NCBI RefSeq assembly: GCF_004330295.1
Contig: NZ_SJOJ01000020.1
Location: 39,082-103,081 of the forward strand
Direction of reading: 5' to 3'
DNA length: 64,000 bases
DNA from: Rahnella victoriana
GTDB lineage: Bacteria > Pseudomonadota > Gammaproteobacteria > Enterobacterales > Enterobacteriaceae
The position numbers and the translations under genes are program-made. The notes under the pieces were generated by a model. It saw nothing but the letters and a program-made list of their open reading frames with translations, was not told the origin of the DNA and ran no database searches. This document shows, piece after piece, positions 41,945 through 52,701 of the stretch (positions are counted from its first letter, which is position 1; every line of letters starts with the position of its first letter).

Positions 41945-43767
41945 CAGTCTTGGTCCTTAAGAGTTGGCTTGTCGTAAAGGAATTTTATCAATGAGGCTTT
42001 GGGAGATTGTCTTGCTTTATCTTGGACAGCTTCATTTTCACCTAAAAGTTTCGCCCAAGCATCGAACGCATCAGCAGGATCGTCCTGCATCCCTATTCCA
42101 TTCGTATGGATTTTCCACAACCGTTGTCGTAAGGCTTTGGTCACGCTGGCCCAGTCATGGGCAATATTCATTTCGCTATCAACCTGCATACTACGGGTGT
42201 TGATATTGGCGGAACCATGGGTTGTAAATACATCGTTAATGATCATGAGCTTGGAGTGTACATAGACTGGCATCCAGTTAGCCCCTGGTGAATCAGGGGC
42301 GACAAGAGAACAGATATGCACTTTCAGGTTGGGGATGATGACCTGCAAAATTTCACTGTCTCTTATTTTTTGAATTTCTTTTTCAAATTCGTCAAATTTT
42401 GCCTGCGCTGCCGGGTCTCGCGGATCATAATAAGCCGGGCGCGGGTCATTAACCCCCTCAACCTGCATTTCTTTTGTCACATTAGGGATGGTATCTGCCC
42501 GTCCGAGGCATTCGAGCATACGTTGTGTGTTGACGGTTCCCTGCCCGATGCCTTCATCTGTCACATTGGTAATCACAAATACATATAAATACCCATCTTT
42601 TTCGGGAATTCGGCCTGCATCCTTTTGGGCCTGGATGTTGCTTTTAATCGCTTCAGCCAGCGGCGGCCAACGAAAGTACTGGTTTTCGATGTAGATAAAC
42701 TGTGTCGCGTTATTAACTGTCTTCAGGTAAAGCTTTTCGATATCTCGTTTCCCGTCCTGCGCCTGAGTGCGAAGGAGTTGAGCCATCAGTGGCGTGCCAA
42801 AACCAGTTCGCGGCTTAAGTTTATTAGCCACTTCTTTGGCATTGCGTTGCTTTGTTAAATTTTCCCCGGTCTCTTTACACCAAGCTGTGGCGAAGTTTTC
42901 ATGCAGGTGCTCCAGGATAGGACCTGTCACCTGACTGGAAATATCCTGTCGGGGCAGAAACCCGCGCGGCCCTTCGTTGGGTCCCCAGTGGTCCTGGGCG
43001 GAAGGGCGGTGCTTAGACGAATGTTCATCAGTATCCCAGTATTCATCAAGCATGTTATGACCCATGACAAAACCGACAGCATGTTCCGGTAATTCATAGT
43101 CAACCAGCACGGTCTTTTGGTGATGTGTTGCGGCCATTGTTAATGCGAAAACTGTGCCCCTGCTGACACTTGTATCGAGAGCCTGTCGGGAAGCCCGAAA
43201 TGCGATTTCGGCGCGCTCATTGGCATCAAATCCGCGGCCGACGAATATTGGAAACGAATCCTCAGAATTTTTTTTACCAGAACGAAGTGCCTGAGCAGCC
43301 ATCCCGCCTGAGTACAAGTGTTTCGAGAACCACTTTTTGTCATAAGCATATTGGTCATCTGAAGAAGTTTGCCCGGCCCGATTTTTTAAATTGATAAGGC
43401 CATACCCAGGTAAATTGGCCTCTCCGCCGAGGCCTGTTGCATTTAAAAACATCTCCCAGCCTAAAATGCGAACCTGAACTTTGTTCTCTTGCGCCAAATT
43501 GATGAGTAACTCACCAATGCAGGGTGCCTGAGCATCCCGAATAAAGTACATGGAGGGTTGAAAACCCCAGCAGATAATATCAACGCTCTTCTTCGCATTG
43601 GCGATAGCTTCATGCACTGCGCGGAAAGCTTCTTCACCATTAACCAGGGGTTTATAGGTCGCGAGCGCAGGAGGATATTCAGTGCCTTCCACAAACCACG
43701 GCGGAATGACAGTGCACTGATTGGTATCAACAACAGAAAGGGGAGAAACAATATCATTTTGACTCAT
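41944..43767 (-). CDS. Tle5-type phospholipase D T6SS effector (copy 2)
   Basis: 607 residues, two HKD motifs (THHQKTVLVD and VHSKLMIIND) plus THGSANINTRSM. It is nearly identical to copy 1 over the first 75 residues and in the HKD blocks but differs between them, for example in FPIFVGRGFDANERAEIAF. It directly follows vgrG1, whose stop overlaps its start (TGATG), so VgrG1 is the probable carrier. Its partner is lipoprotein C. Confidence 0.9.
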   Translation of the reverse strand: MSQNDIVSPLSVVDTNQCTVIPPWFVEGTEYPPALATYKPLVNGEEAFRAVHEAIANAKKSVDIICWGFQPSMYFIRDAQAPCIGELLINLAQENKVQVRILGWEMFLNATGLGGEANLPGYGLINLKNRAGQTSSDDQYAYDKKWFSKHLYSGGMAAQALRSGKKNSEDSFPIFVGRGFDANERAEIAFRASRQALDTSVSRGTVFALTMAATHHQKTVLVDYELPEHAVGFVMGHNMLDEYWDTDEHSSKHRPSAQDHWGPNEGPRGFLPRQDISSQVTGPILEHLHENFATAWCKETGENLTKQRNAKEVANKLKPRTGFGTPLMAQLLRTQAQDGKRDIEKLYLKTVNNATQFIYIENQYFRWPPLAEAIKSNIQAQKDAGRIPEKDGYLYVFVITNVTDEGIGQGTVNTQRMLECLGRADTIPNVTKEMQVEGVNDPRPAYYDPRDPAAQAKFDEFEKEIQKIRDSEILQVIIPNLKVHICSLVAPDSPGANWMPVYVHSKLMIINDVFTTHGSANINTRSMQVDSEMNIAHDWASVTKALRQRLWKIHTNGIGMQDDPADAFDAWAKLLGENEAVQDKARQSPKASLIKFLYDKPTLKDQD

Positions 43768-46505
43768 CAGTACTCTTCCTTATCACTGGCGCCATCCAGG
43801 AGTTCTTTATAAAGATTGCGGTGCTCAGTGTGTGAGGCTGGGGCGTTTATATCAGCGGCGGGCTGCGAGGTATGATGATGAAAACCCCGGTTCGCCAGTT
43901 CGCCTTGTTCCTGATTGCGATAAGCACTCACTACCGGGATCTGATAGTTAATGCCGTTCGCCATTTCCAGCCGGTAATTTTGGGTTTCTGGCTTGTGCTC
44001 AATGTCCACCTTTCCACTTTTGTCCAGCACCCCTTTTTTCACTTCTGCTCCATCGGCATACAACTTGTACGGCATGCCTGCCCAGCTGGTATCCATGGCA
44101 TTAGGTGCCTGGGGTACGTTGAGTCGCAACGCCTGAGGAGGAATTTCGGCCTCTTCATTATCTGATAGCATTTCAGTGTCAGCAGTCGGAAAGCGAGGAA
44201 AGAGTTTATTCAAACTCGCCGGTCCCATCTTCTGCCAGTTGGTCGACTTAAACAGAATGTTTTGCGGATCGGCGATTTCGATATTGCCGTCACTGAGTTT
44301 GATGTAACCGCCCCCGCAGGTCAGGATCAGTTCTTTGGCGGCGGTGATCGTGACGGTGCTTTCCGTGCTGGTCACGGTGATGTCGTTTTTGGCCAGCGCC
44401 GATAATTCGTCACCCTGAGCCTGAATGTCGACTTTCCCTTTCCCGGCGAAAAGCTTCATGCCTGCTTTTTGAGCAAACAAACTGACGCTTTCACCTGCCG
44501 CGACGGTGAAGGATTTACCGCTGCTGATGTCGGTATTGCTGCCGGACATCACGCCGACGCTCTGACTGCCGGAGGCCACGCGCACCGCTTTCGGGCTGAC
44601 GATACCCATGCCCTGCGGCGCAGACATCAGGATGCCCGCAGCTTTCAGTTTTTCCAGTGAAGCATTCAGCGCTTTCTGGCTGCCGGTGTCACCCGGCGTG
44701 GCTTTGGCGATTTCCGCCACCTTCGCCAGACTGCGTGCCAGCGTCAGTGCCTGTTCAAGTTGCGCAATCGCGTCATCCATCTCAAGCTGCTTGCCGCTGG
44801 CGGCTGGCTGTTCATCGGCGCTGATGAAAATACCTTTCCCGGCGCGTATTGCGCCCCATTCATCGGTGCGCAGTTCAAAACCTTCACCACGTTGCCCACG
44901 GGCCGCGTCCACGTTATGCCCCAGGTTGAGCTGTGTCTTGCTGCCGTACTCCGTGCTGAGCTTGATATGTTCTTCGCCGCGTTTGTCCTCCATCCGCAGC
45001 TTATTGTTAGCCGGGGTGCGGATGATGTTACGGGAGTTGTTTTCCTCCGTGACGTGATCGGTATGGCGTGAGTCATGCAGGGCGTGTGCAATATAGGGAC
45101 GATCCGGATCGCCGTCGTGGAAGGCAATCGCCACTTCCGTCCCCTGTATCAGCGGGAAGTGGATACCGTACTCGTCGCCGCCGTAAGGTTTGGCGAAGCG
45201 CACCGGCATACTTTCCTGACCCTGCGCTTTATCATCCTGATCTGCATCGAATCTGACCCGGTAGAGCCCGGATGTATCCTGCCAGGCGTAGATATCATTG
45301 GCTTTGGCGCTGGTGACGCGCGCCATGAGGGTGCCGGTGACCACGGGACGCGGCAGCAGAGCAGGGCGCCAGCACAACGTTTCACTGTAAGGTACTGCCA
45401 TCAGCCGGACTTTCAGGGCATCCTGGCGGCTGCCGCTGAAGTGGGTGTGAATTAACACCACAGGGGATTGCAGTAACTCCGGCAGCGTTGAGGGGATCGC
45501 ACTGCCGGTAATCGTCAGCACCTGCGCGGGTAGCAGCGTGGCATCGTTACTGAAAAAGGAAAGGGTCGTTTGTTGTGATAAAAAGCGTTCGTGGTCGAGG
45601 CGCGCCATAAAGTTGGCAGTTTCAGCCGCCGGGTCGGTTTTGCCGCCCGTTTCCGGATGGCGCGGTTTATAGTGATACACCTCGCCATAGGTGATGCCTT
45701 CACCCGCTCCACGCGTCATGTCTGCCCGGGCGGACTGTAAAACCTGCTGCGCCTGACGATGGTTATAATCTTTGCTGGTGACGCCAGCCTGCACCACGCT
45801 GTGCTGAATATTTACCCCCCAGACAGAATCCGCACCGCTGTCGCTCATCCCGGACGGGCTATTCAGCGGCAGGTTTTTCCCGAACTGATAAGCACTTTGT
45901 TTATCAGCAAAGTGGATAACTTCGGTCTGCACATCGGGTTGCAGGGAGAAGAAATAAAATATTCCCAGTTCAGAAAGCAGGCGCTCGATAAAGGCCAGAT
46001 CACTTTCCTGATACTGGTTAATCTGTTCACGTTTCGGATAGGTCTGTTTCAGCGAAAACACATATTCCCAGCCTTTGAGACCGTGTTCGGTCAGCACCTG
46101 TTCAACCACGTCTGGGACGGATTTGTTCACAAAGAAGCGGTGCGTACGAAACTGATTAGCGAGCAGTGCCAGAAAGGGCTCGAGCGTGACCTGATATTGC
46201 ACCTGATCCGCTGAGCCTGCTATCCGGCGAAAATCCGTGATCACACCATGGACGATTTTTTGTGCAGACAGACTTTCCAGCGGACCGGTGCCCATGGTGA
46301 ACGTCGCGGGCTGGCGGAGTAGCTGACGTGGGTCGATATCTTTTTCCGTACTGGTAAAGGTGAGGGTGTAGCGATAAAGCTGGCTCATGCCTTCGTTGCC
46401 GGTGAAACTCTCCATATCCAGCACGGCCTGACAGGAAGGTACAGTCAGGTGATACCGGTTCAGGGTTGTTTTCGAGAGCGACAGCAGGTCTTGTGCAATA
46501 TCCAT
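43767..46505 (-). CDS. vgrG: VgrG spike protein 1 with transthyretin-like tail
   Basis: 912 residues. The gp27-like part has FTGNEGMSQLYRYTLTFTS and FRTHRFFVNKSVPDVVEQVL. The gp5-like part has YGIHFPLIQGTEVAIAFHDGDPDRPYI, and a DUF2345 needle follows. The extra C-terminus (about 770-912: PYKLYADGAEVKKGVLDKSG, then QPAADINAP) is a transthyretin-like adapter seen on VgrGs that carry Tle effectors. It starts 25 bp after tssA, so the effector island is inserted between tssA and tssF. Confidence 0.95.
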   Translation of the reverse strand: MDIAQDLLSLSKTTLNRYHLTVPSCQAVLDMESFTGNEGMSQLYRYTLTFTSTEKDIDPRQLLRQPATFTMGTGPLESLSAQKIVHGVITDFRRIAGSADQVQYQVTLEPFLALLANQFRTHRFFVNKSVPDVVEQVLTEHGLKGWEYVFSLKQTYPKREQINQYQESDLAFIERLLSELGIFYFFSLQPDVQTEVIHFADKQSAYQFGKNLPLNSPSGMSDSGADSVWGVNIQHSVVQAGVTSKDYNHRQAQQVLQSARADMTRGAGEGITYGEVYHYKPRHPETGGKTDPAAETANFMARLDHERFLSQQTTLSFFSNDATLLPAQVLTITGSAIPSTLPELLQSPVVLIHTHFSGSRQDALKVRLMAVPYSETLCWRPALLPRPVVTGTLMARVTSAKANDIYAWQDTSGLYRVRFDADQDDKAQGQESMPVRFAKPYGGDEYGIHFPLIQGTEVAIAFHDGDPDRPYIAHALHDSRHTDHVTEENNSRNIIRTPANNKLRMEDKRGEEHIKLSTEYGSKTQLNLGHNVDAARGQRGEGFELRTDEWGAIRAGKGIFISADEQPAASGKQLEMDDAIAQLEQALTLARSLAKVAEIAKATPGDTGSQKALNASLEKLKAAGILMSAPQGMGIVSPKAVRVASGSQSVGVMSGSNTDISSGKSFTVAAGESVSLFAQKAGMKLFAGKGKVDIQAQGDELSALAKNDITVTSTESTVTITAAKELILTCGGGYIKLSDGNIEIADPQNILFKSTNWQKMGPASLNKLFPRFPTADTEMLSDNEEAEIPPQALRLNVPQAPNAMDTSWAGMPYKLYADGAEVKKGVLDKSGKVDIEHKPETQNYRLEMANGINYQIPVVSAYRNQEQGELANRGFHHHTSQPAADINAPASHTEHRNLYKELLDGASDKEEY

Positions 46506-46530
46506 GATGCGGGTATCTCCTTATATTCTG

Positions 46531-48135
46531 TTAGCCACACAGCACTGCAGCACGTGCCGGGTCGAGGGCGATAAGTCCGGCGAGCAGATGTTCCATTTCA
46601 ACGTGCAGGCGGGATTTATCAGTGTCTGCGCGGCTGGCTTTCATGCGCAGCAGTTTCAGGCGTCGGGCTTTCACTTCAAACAACAGTTCCGGCTCCCACT
46701 GCGTGAGAGTGAGTGTCGAGCCGTTGCCGTCCAGTTCACCCAGCAGGTGCAGCGCCATGTCATTTTTGCCGTATTGTTCGGCAACGCGCGCCATGAGCAG
46801 GCGCAAAAGCCATTGATGGCGCGGCGTACGGGTACCGGGACGGTTTTGCAACCAGTTGAGTGCCGCTTCCACGCCGCCACTGTCAGCCTGCGCCAGCGCT
46901 TCGGGTTCCAGCTGCAGGATATCGTCATCACCCGCCGTCGTTGCTGATGCAGAAGGTTCATTGCCCCAGTTGCCGGTTGACGTCATCACCTGCTGGTTAA
47001 TCCAGTTGAGCGTGACCTCATCGGCGAAGGGTGTGCCATCATCAAATGCCAGCCCTTCAAGACCGGGTAAACGAGTGAGTAATCCGTTCAGATCCTGCTT
47101 AATGATATCAGCCCAGGTTTCATAGGGTGCGCCCGCTTTGGCAAGCGCCTGATGGATGTACCATTGCAGATCCAGCCAGAGATGATTTACCCCCAGAGCA
47201 AACAGACTGTCGGTTTGCTCCAGCAGCTCCAGCCAGCTCTGCTGCAGATAAAGTCGCTTGAGCAGGGCGCGGTGTTCGGGTTTCGGCGGCGACAAGCGCG
47301 TCCGCCCGTCGGCAGCCAGCGGAGGTAATTCATGCAGGGTATCCAGCCGGATGCTTTTAATCAGATGATGACCGGATAGCCAGCCGGAGGGTTGATCACG
47401 CAGGTATTTCGCCAGCAGTTTTGCCTGGTCGAGCAGGTCGCGTCCTGAAGTCACCGGTTTAAGTGTCGGGGAATCAGCAGACGTGTTTGACGTGTGGCCG
47501 GTTGATGCAGCGCTGCTGTTTTGCGGGATAACCGCATCAAAGCCACCGGACTGCGCAAGCCTGTTTTCCAGCGCACCATAAAGCACTCCAAACTGCGGAC
47601 GGGTGGCGGGTTCCCATGAATTTAATCCCTGTTCGATGAGCGACAGTGCACCGACGATGCGTGAAAAATCATTCTTGTCCACTTCCGGGAACAGCGACAG
47701 ACTGTCCAGGACACGTGAGGCTGCCAGCCACTCCAGCGCGGCTTTCCGGCTGGTAGACCGCAACGGATGCAGGGTTTCACCAAAGCGTGTAATTAGCCCG
47801 GCCAGCAAAGAAAGACCGTCGGCCAGACCGGTTTCACCGTCGCGATGCAGGCGCGCCCAGATGTAATAGGTGGCAACCCGGACATCCTTACAGTGCCCGA
47901 TGAGCAGGTTCTCGGCCAATTCACAGGTCAGGGACGTATCCGCGCCGGAGAGTTTGTTAACCTCTTCGCGCATTTGCTGGAAGTTGTCGTCATAGCCGGG
48001 GTCTTCTCCGGCAGGCATGTCCTGCGTAACCGGCTGTAGCCAGTTATCCCAAAGCGAGGCTTGCTGTTGTGCCTGTTCCAGCAGAGACGCAGGTTCTGCA
48101 GAACACGCGTTCTGCAGTGTGTTTAATGTGGCCAT
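46531..48135 (-). CDS. tssA: TssA, T6SS ImpA-domain protein
   Basis: 534 residues. The N-terminal ImpA domain has MPAGEDPGYDDNFQQMREEVNK, LLIGHCKDVRVATYYIWA and GLADGLSLLAGLI. The C-terminal part is a VasJ-like helical region. TssA primes and caps sheath assembly. The start shares one base with the tssM stop (TAATG). Confidence 0.92.
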   Translation of the reverse strand: MATLNTLQNACSAEPASLLEQAQQQASLWDNWLQPVTQDMPAGEDPGYDDNFQQMREEVNKLSGADTSLTCELAENLLIGHCKDVRVATYYIWARLHRDGETGLADGLSLLAGLITRFGETLHPLRSTSRKAALEWLAASRVLDSLSLFPEVDKNDFSRIVGALSLIEQGLNSWEPATRPQFGVLYGALENRLAQSGGFDAVIPQNSSAASTGHTSNTSADSPTLKPVTSGRDLLDQAKLLAKYLRDQPSGWLSGHHLIKSIRLDTLHELPPLAADGRTRLSPPKPEHRALLKRLYLQQSWLELLEQTDSLFALGVNHLWLDLQWYIHQALAKAGAPYETWADIIKQDLNGLLTRLPGLEGLAFDDGTPFADEVTLNWINQQVMTSTGNWGNEPSASATTAGDDDILQLEPEALAQADSGGVEAALNWLQNRPGTRTPRHQWLLRLLMARVAEQYGKNDMALHLLGELDGNGSTLTLTQWEPELLFEVKARRLKLLRMKASRADTDKSRLHVEMEHLLAGLIALDPARAAVLCG

Positions 48136-51100
48136 TACGGCTCCTCAGCGATAGCGTCAGGATCAAAAGGTTTTTCTGCAGGTACAAGCGGTACGGCCTG
48201 AATCTGGAAAATTTGCGCGGGGAGGGTGAAATCACGCAGTCTCAGTAAAGCCAGAGGGCCTTCACCCGCTTCGGTGCGCAGGGTGTAATTCAGCAGTCTG
48301 CTGTCCGGTGCTTTCCAGGTGATGTTAAAGCTGCTGCTCACGCCCTGATATGGCGTAACAGAGGCTTTATCGAGCAGACGTATCAGCCCCCAGGCTCCCG
48401 GCAAATCGGCAAACTGGCGTGTCCCCGCCTGAGTACTGATCCAGCTCAGGCTGGCGCCCGGCGCTTCGGTATCATTAGGCCAGGTGAAGCGTTTCCATGT
48501 CGGCAGCTGGTTGTAATAGCTGAGCTTCTGGCTGTCGATCACCAGATCTGTTTGCATGACATCTTTAGCCGTGCCCGGACGCAGCTCAAAATGCATGCCC
48601 GCTTCTCCGTTGGTGAAAACCACATCAGAGAGGTAACTCAGGGTATCCATGGCTTTGAGGAATTGCGGGCTGAAGGTCAGTCCTTGCGCATTGATACTGT
48701 CAGGTACCCAGTGACTGCCTTCTTTATGCAGAACGCCGTTCAGACGAGTTTGCAGGAAACGGGCGATGCGACCGCTGTCGCTGTTGAGATAGCGGGCCAT
48801 CAGCGGCAGTGACACTTCGCTGCTGGTATTTTTTAACGGATAACGGCCACCGAATGCGCTGTTCCAGTCATCGACAATCGCCGTCTGCCATTGCACATTC
48901 AGGCTCTCGGCGGCAGGAGCCAGCACCTGCTGCCATGCCTGTTCCATCGGCTGAACAAAAATTGTCTGCCCGAATCCGCTCCATTCCTGACCCAGACTCG
49001 CCGCCACCAGACTGCCGTAATCACGGGTTTCAGTCAGATCCACCGCTTTGCCCTGAAATACCGTTTGAGCGAGTGTTTGGGTCATAGCCTGCGGATCGGC
49101 GGCATTGACAACCTGCTGGAGTTTCAGACGCACCTGTGTAACCCGTGTCAGGAAAGTCTGCAGACTGAGGCTGGTATTACTTTGCCCACTGCTTTTGTTG
49201 TCCATCAGTGCCAGTACCGGACCAAATGTCGCATCCAGCGGACCACGGGCACCGGTTTGCTGGTCAATCGCCGGTTGTTCTTCGCGGTTTAAAAGATTTT
49301 TGGCAGATTTCACCAGCGAGTCAGAGAGCGCTTCTCCGCTCTGACCGGTTTTACCTTGTATGCTCAGGGTATTCATCAGCGCCACCAGCGGCGACTGACG
49401 TACGTCCGCCATCAGGGTCAGTTGATCGATAGCATCTGACAGGGTTTGTGCCTGTTGCCAGTGCAGGCTGTTTAAAAATTCCAGCCAACTTGAGGAGAAG
49501 TCTGCGAAATAACGTTCTTTCAGGCGTGCTTGCAACGCTTCCGGTGAGTCCTGCTGCAACACTGCAGTTTTGTTATCACTCAGCACCCAGTCCATTTCTT
49601 CACGCCGGCCGTTAACCACTTTCTCAATCGCCGGTTTGACAGACTCATCCCAGGCTTTCCGGGTGAACATGCCAGGCACCACGGCATCGGTGGTAAAAAT
49701 CCTGTCAGTATCGGTATCACCCGTCATATCGGACAGGGTCATATCTGCATACTGGTGTGCGACCTGACGAAGCATCTTCTGATACAACGAAGATTCACTA
49801 TTACGTGCACCCATCAGGCGGACGAGTAACGTTCGAACCTGACTGACCAGATTTTCGTCAACAGAAAGCTGCCATTCAGGATGGCGGGAAAGGTTACGGG
49901 CATAAAAATCCAACAGCACAGGCCCCTCCCCCTGCCATACACCATCGGGCACATCTTTACGCTGTGACCAGTCACTCAGCAGTGTTCTGCTAAACCAGGT
50001 GGCGTCCATTTTCTCAGGACGTGATAGCATCAGATAGAGTTTTAGCTGATCGTAAGCGGGCTTTACCATTGCATCCCGATGCGGATCGCCCGGAGGAAGC
50101 CCTGCGAAGGTGGTGAGACGGTCTTCCAGGTGCTGAGCGGCCGCGTCACGCAACAGTGGCATTGCACTGGCGGCATACTGAGGCCAAAGTGCAGTCAGCA
50201 AAGGGTCAGTCTGATTCAGTCCAAAACGGCTGTACCACGGGGCATGCTGCTGGCGATACTGAAGCTTACCGAGCGTATTTTGCAGTTCGCGTTGGGCTTT
50301 GAGTCGCACGGGAAGCACTTGCTTCACATCCGCAGCCTGTTTCACCTGTGCTTCGCTGGTATTTATTGTCTGGCGGTTAACCAGGAAGGACATGACCATT
50401 CCTGCACCCCATAACACCATCACACCTGCGGCAATTGCGCCGAACGTTTTGCCCCAGGCAAACCCGAGTTTCTTGGCCGACAACCCTGCGGGTAATGACG
50501 GCAGCGAATTAAGCAGAACATCCCAGCGATTATCCTTACCCCAGCGATGTTTGACGGTGCGCTGAGCATTCACCGACACCGGGCTGAACATGATGCCAGC
50601 AAGGGGAGAAGGGCGGTAAGGACTTAGTAAGGCGGCCAGAGGTTCAGCAATAAAGTCCGGTTTATGTGCCAGTTGGTCAGCAAGTTGCAACAGGAACAAA
50701 CTCTGTGTGCTGACGCTGATTTGCTGCGTACCTTGTTCGATCAACATTGGCACCAGCGCGGTAAGTTGTGTTCGCAGTTCATCGGGTTTGCAGGCAGCAG
50801 GCAGCAGGCAGCCGACGGGTTGCGTAATGCGATCTTTATTATCATCGTCTGCCGGATGCAGCGACCATACATAGAGCGGCAGCCGCCATCCCAGCAGGTC
50901 AAACCGAACGGTAAAGGCCTTCGCGGCGCTGTCCATCATGTCGGCAGTGAGAGGTGTCTGAGTCTGCAACTGACCGTTCGCGGTATGTTGCGCCAGTGCA
51001 GATGTCACCCAAATCACGCCATCCAGCGGGCGACGGCGCAGATTGCGCAATGCGTTAAGCCACGCGTTGTCGGCCTGTGCGCCCAAATCTCCCCCCCACA

Positions 51101-51551
51101 ACAACAGGGTACCGCTATCTTCCTGCCAGTATTGCGATGTCAGACCGGGCGTCAGACGCTCAACGTCGGCAGCGCTGCCGGTGAGCAGCAGAATGCGGAC
51201 TTTGCGTGGCCAGAAACGGCCGTAGGTCTGGCGCAGGGCTTCGCGCAGTTCTGTTACCGTGACGTGGCGTGGCGCAGTTTGTACCAGGCGCTCTTCGCTT
51301 CCCGGCAGTATGTTCTGCTGCTTTTCTTCTTCGCGATGCATGAGTTGTCGCACCAGTCGCAGCAGTGCAGGGCCAAAACGCAGCGCTGCACCCAGTACGC
51401 AGATCATAAGGAAGGCTCCGGCTTTTTTGCCCGTGGTATCGAGGCCGAAGAAATCACCGTGATGCCATATAGCCCATCCAATGAGGCTAAGCAAAGCCAA
51501 TAGCAGAACCGTCAGGCCCCCAAAACGCCAGAGCCTACTTAATACGCTCAT
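48135..51551 (-). CDS. tssM: TssM (IcmF), T6SS membrane complex protein
   Basis: 1138 residues. Two N-terminal membrane spans (about 10-32 and 43-60), a cytoplasmic domain, a third span near 380 (GVMVLWGAGMVMSFLV), then a long periplasmic region ending in the IcmF C-terminal domain. The Walker A region reads LLLTGSAADVERLTPG, so the ATPase motif GxxxxGKT is missing, as in a subset of TssM proteins. I chose the ATG at 51551 with AGGGAG upstream; it overlaps the previous gene by 17 bp. Confidence 0.93.
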   Translation of the reverse strand: MSVLSRLWRFGGLTVLLLALLSLIGWAIWHHGDFFGLDTTGKKAGAFLMICVLGAALRFGPALLRLVRQLMHREEEKQQNILPGSEERLVQTAPRHVTVTELREALRQTYGRFWPRKVRILLLTGSAADVERLTPGLTSQYWQEDSGTLLLWGGDLGAQADNAWLNALRNLRRRPLDGVIWVTSALAQHTANGQLQTQTPLTADMMDSAAKAFTVRFDLLGWRLPLYVWSLHPADDDNKDRITQPVGCLLPAACKPDELRTQLTALVPMLIEQGTQQISVSTQSLFLLQLADQLAHKPDFIAEPLAALLSPYRPSPLAGIMFSPVSVNAQRTVKHRWGKDNRWDVLLNSLPSLPAGLSAKKLGFAWGKTFGAIAAGVMVLWGAGMVMSFLVNRQTINTSEAQVKQAADVKQVLPVRLKAQRELQNTLGKLQYRQQHAPWYSRFGLNQTDPLLTALWPQYAASAMPLLRDAAAQHLEDRLTTFAGLPPGDPHRDAMVKPAYDQLKLYLMLSRPEKMDATWFSRTLLSDWSQRKDVPDGVWQGEGPVLLDFYARNLSRHPEWQLSVDENLVSQVRTLLVRLMGARNSESSLYQKMLRQVAHQYADMTLSDMTGDTDTDRIFTTDAVVPGMFTRKAWDESVKPAIEKVVNGRREEMDWVLSDNKTAVLQQDSPEALQARLKERYFADFSSSWLEFLNSLHWQQAQTLSDAIDQLTLMADVRQSPLVALMNTLSIQGKTGQSGEALSDSLVKSAKNLLNREEQPAIDQQTGARGPLDATFGPVLALMDNKSSGQSNTSLSLQTFLTRVTQVRLKLQQVVNAADPQAMTQTLAQTVFQGKAVDLTETRDYGSLVAASLGQEWSGFGQTIFVQPMEQAWQQVLAPAAESLNVQWQTAIVDDWNSAFGGRYPLKNTSSEVSLPLMARYLNSDSGRIARFLQTRLNGVLHKEGSHWVPDSINAQGLTFSPQFLKAMDTLSYLSDVVFTNGEAGMHFELRPGTAKDVMQTDLVIDSQKLSYYNQLPTWKRFTWPNDTEAPGASLSWISTQAGTRQFADLPGAWGLIRLLDKASVTPYQGVSSSFNITWKAPDSRLLNYTLRTEAGEGPLALLRLRDFTLPAQIFQIQAVPLVPAEKPFDPDAIAEEP

Positions 51552-52698
51552 CCCCACTCCCTGATGCGATGGTGTAAACAAAATTTTCTGCTCCTGTTGT
51601 GGATAACGCTAACCAAGATTGTTGTCCGATATGAACAAAATCAGCCCCCAGCGCGAGGGTAAACCATGGGGAGAATGGCCCCTGAATGCCGCAATATGTT
51701 TCGATAGTCAGAATATTTTCGGCCTCCCATCGAGTACCCAGCGCATTTCCGATGGTGATAAGTGCGGCTGAAGACTGAGTCCATTTTTGATGGTCGGCAA
51801 GGACGCTGAGTGTCTGGCAGGCCTGTGTTTGTGTTGTAAGAAGTAATGTCAGCTCTTTGTTGAGATTACCCACATCCAGTGGCATAGGCCGCAGTACGCG
51901 CACGATGTGAGGTAAAGCATGTTTTTGCGCGACATCATCACTGGTGAACAACAATGCGGCCATACCGTCGGAATAATGAGTATTCCCGTGCATCTGTATC
52001 ACCAAAATCAACTGGACTGTAGATTCCGGTTGTCCGAGCCTTTCATCAAGTGAACGGAATGAAAGCTGATCGGTGATATTCAGCGATGCAGGACGAAGGT
52101 TTTCAGGCGCACGGGTCTGCCAGCACTCATCAAACAGTGCGAATAATTTCTGCCTGCCTGATTCAGGTTCATCAGTTAAGACCGTGACCTGAAGTGCTAA
52201 CTCAGGGGGGAGTATCCGCAGGGCACTCTGAATACCTTCCAGCAACGTATTAATGACCGACTTGTTATCTTTCAAATAATCAATGTGGCGAACCAGCCCT
52301 TGCTGCTGTGGTAACCCTCTGAGGTTTTGCTTTAATAATGCCGCTGAAATTCTGTCCGGCAGCATTACGCAACTTGCTGAGAGCGAGATATAACGTTCGG
52401 CCCATGCGGTCCATTGTTGCTGAGCGTGTTCAGCCTCACGCTGGAAGAACTGGAAACGCTCCATTTCGCGGCCATAAAGATAACCACAGGTACTGAAAGT
52501 CAGTATCCAGAGCACTATGGGTATCAGCGCGAATAACCAGATATTTATGGCTTTCAGTGCACTGAATGTTCCTGATGCATGTAAAACAAATAACAACACA
52601 CCGGCAATTACCGCCAGCACACCACTGGTTAACCAGCCACCGGAAGAGGGAGGTGAGGGTTGTTCAGTCGTAAAGGGTTTTTGACGTTCCCAGCCCAT
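51535..52698 (-). CDS. T6SS-associated inner-membrane protein, unknown
   Basis: 387 residues. Two hydrophobic segments near the N-terminus (GVLAVIAGVLLFVLHASG and INIWLFALIPIVLWILTF), then a soluble domain of about 300 residues. I recognise no catalytic motif. Genes of this size and layout sit between PAAR and tssM in related T6SS clusters. A role in the membrane complex is inferred from position only. Confidence 0.7.
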   Translation of the reverse strand: MGWERQKPFTTEQPSPPSSGGWLTSGVLAVIAGVLLFVLHASGTFSALKAINIWLFALIPIVLWILTFSTCGYLYGREMERFQFFQREAEHAQQQWTAWAERYISLSASCVMLPDRISAALLKQNLRGLPQQQGLVRHIDYLKDNKSVINTLLEGIQSALRILPPELALQVTVLTDEPESGRQKLFALFDECWQTRAPENLRPASLNITDQLSFRSLDERLGQPESTVQLILVIQMHGNTHYSDGMAALLFTSDDVAQKHALPHIVRVLRPMPLDVGNLNKELTLLLTTQTQACQTLSVLADHQKWTQSSAALITIGNALGTRWEAENILTIETYCGIQGPFSPWFTLALGADFVHIGQQSWLALSTTGAENFVYTIASGSGDERIK

Positions 52699-52701
52699 GA
52701 C

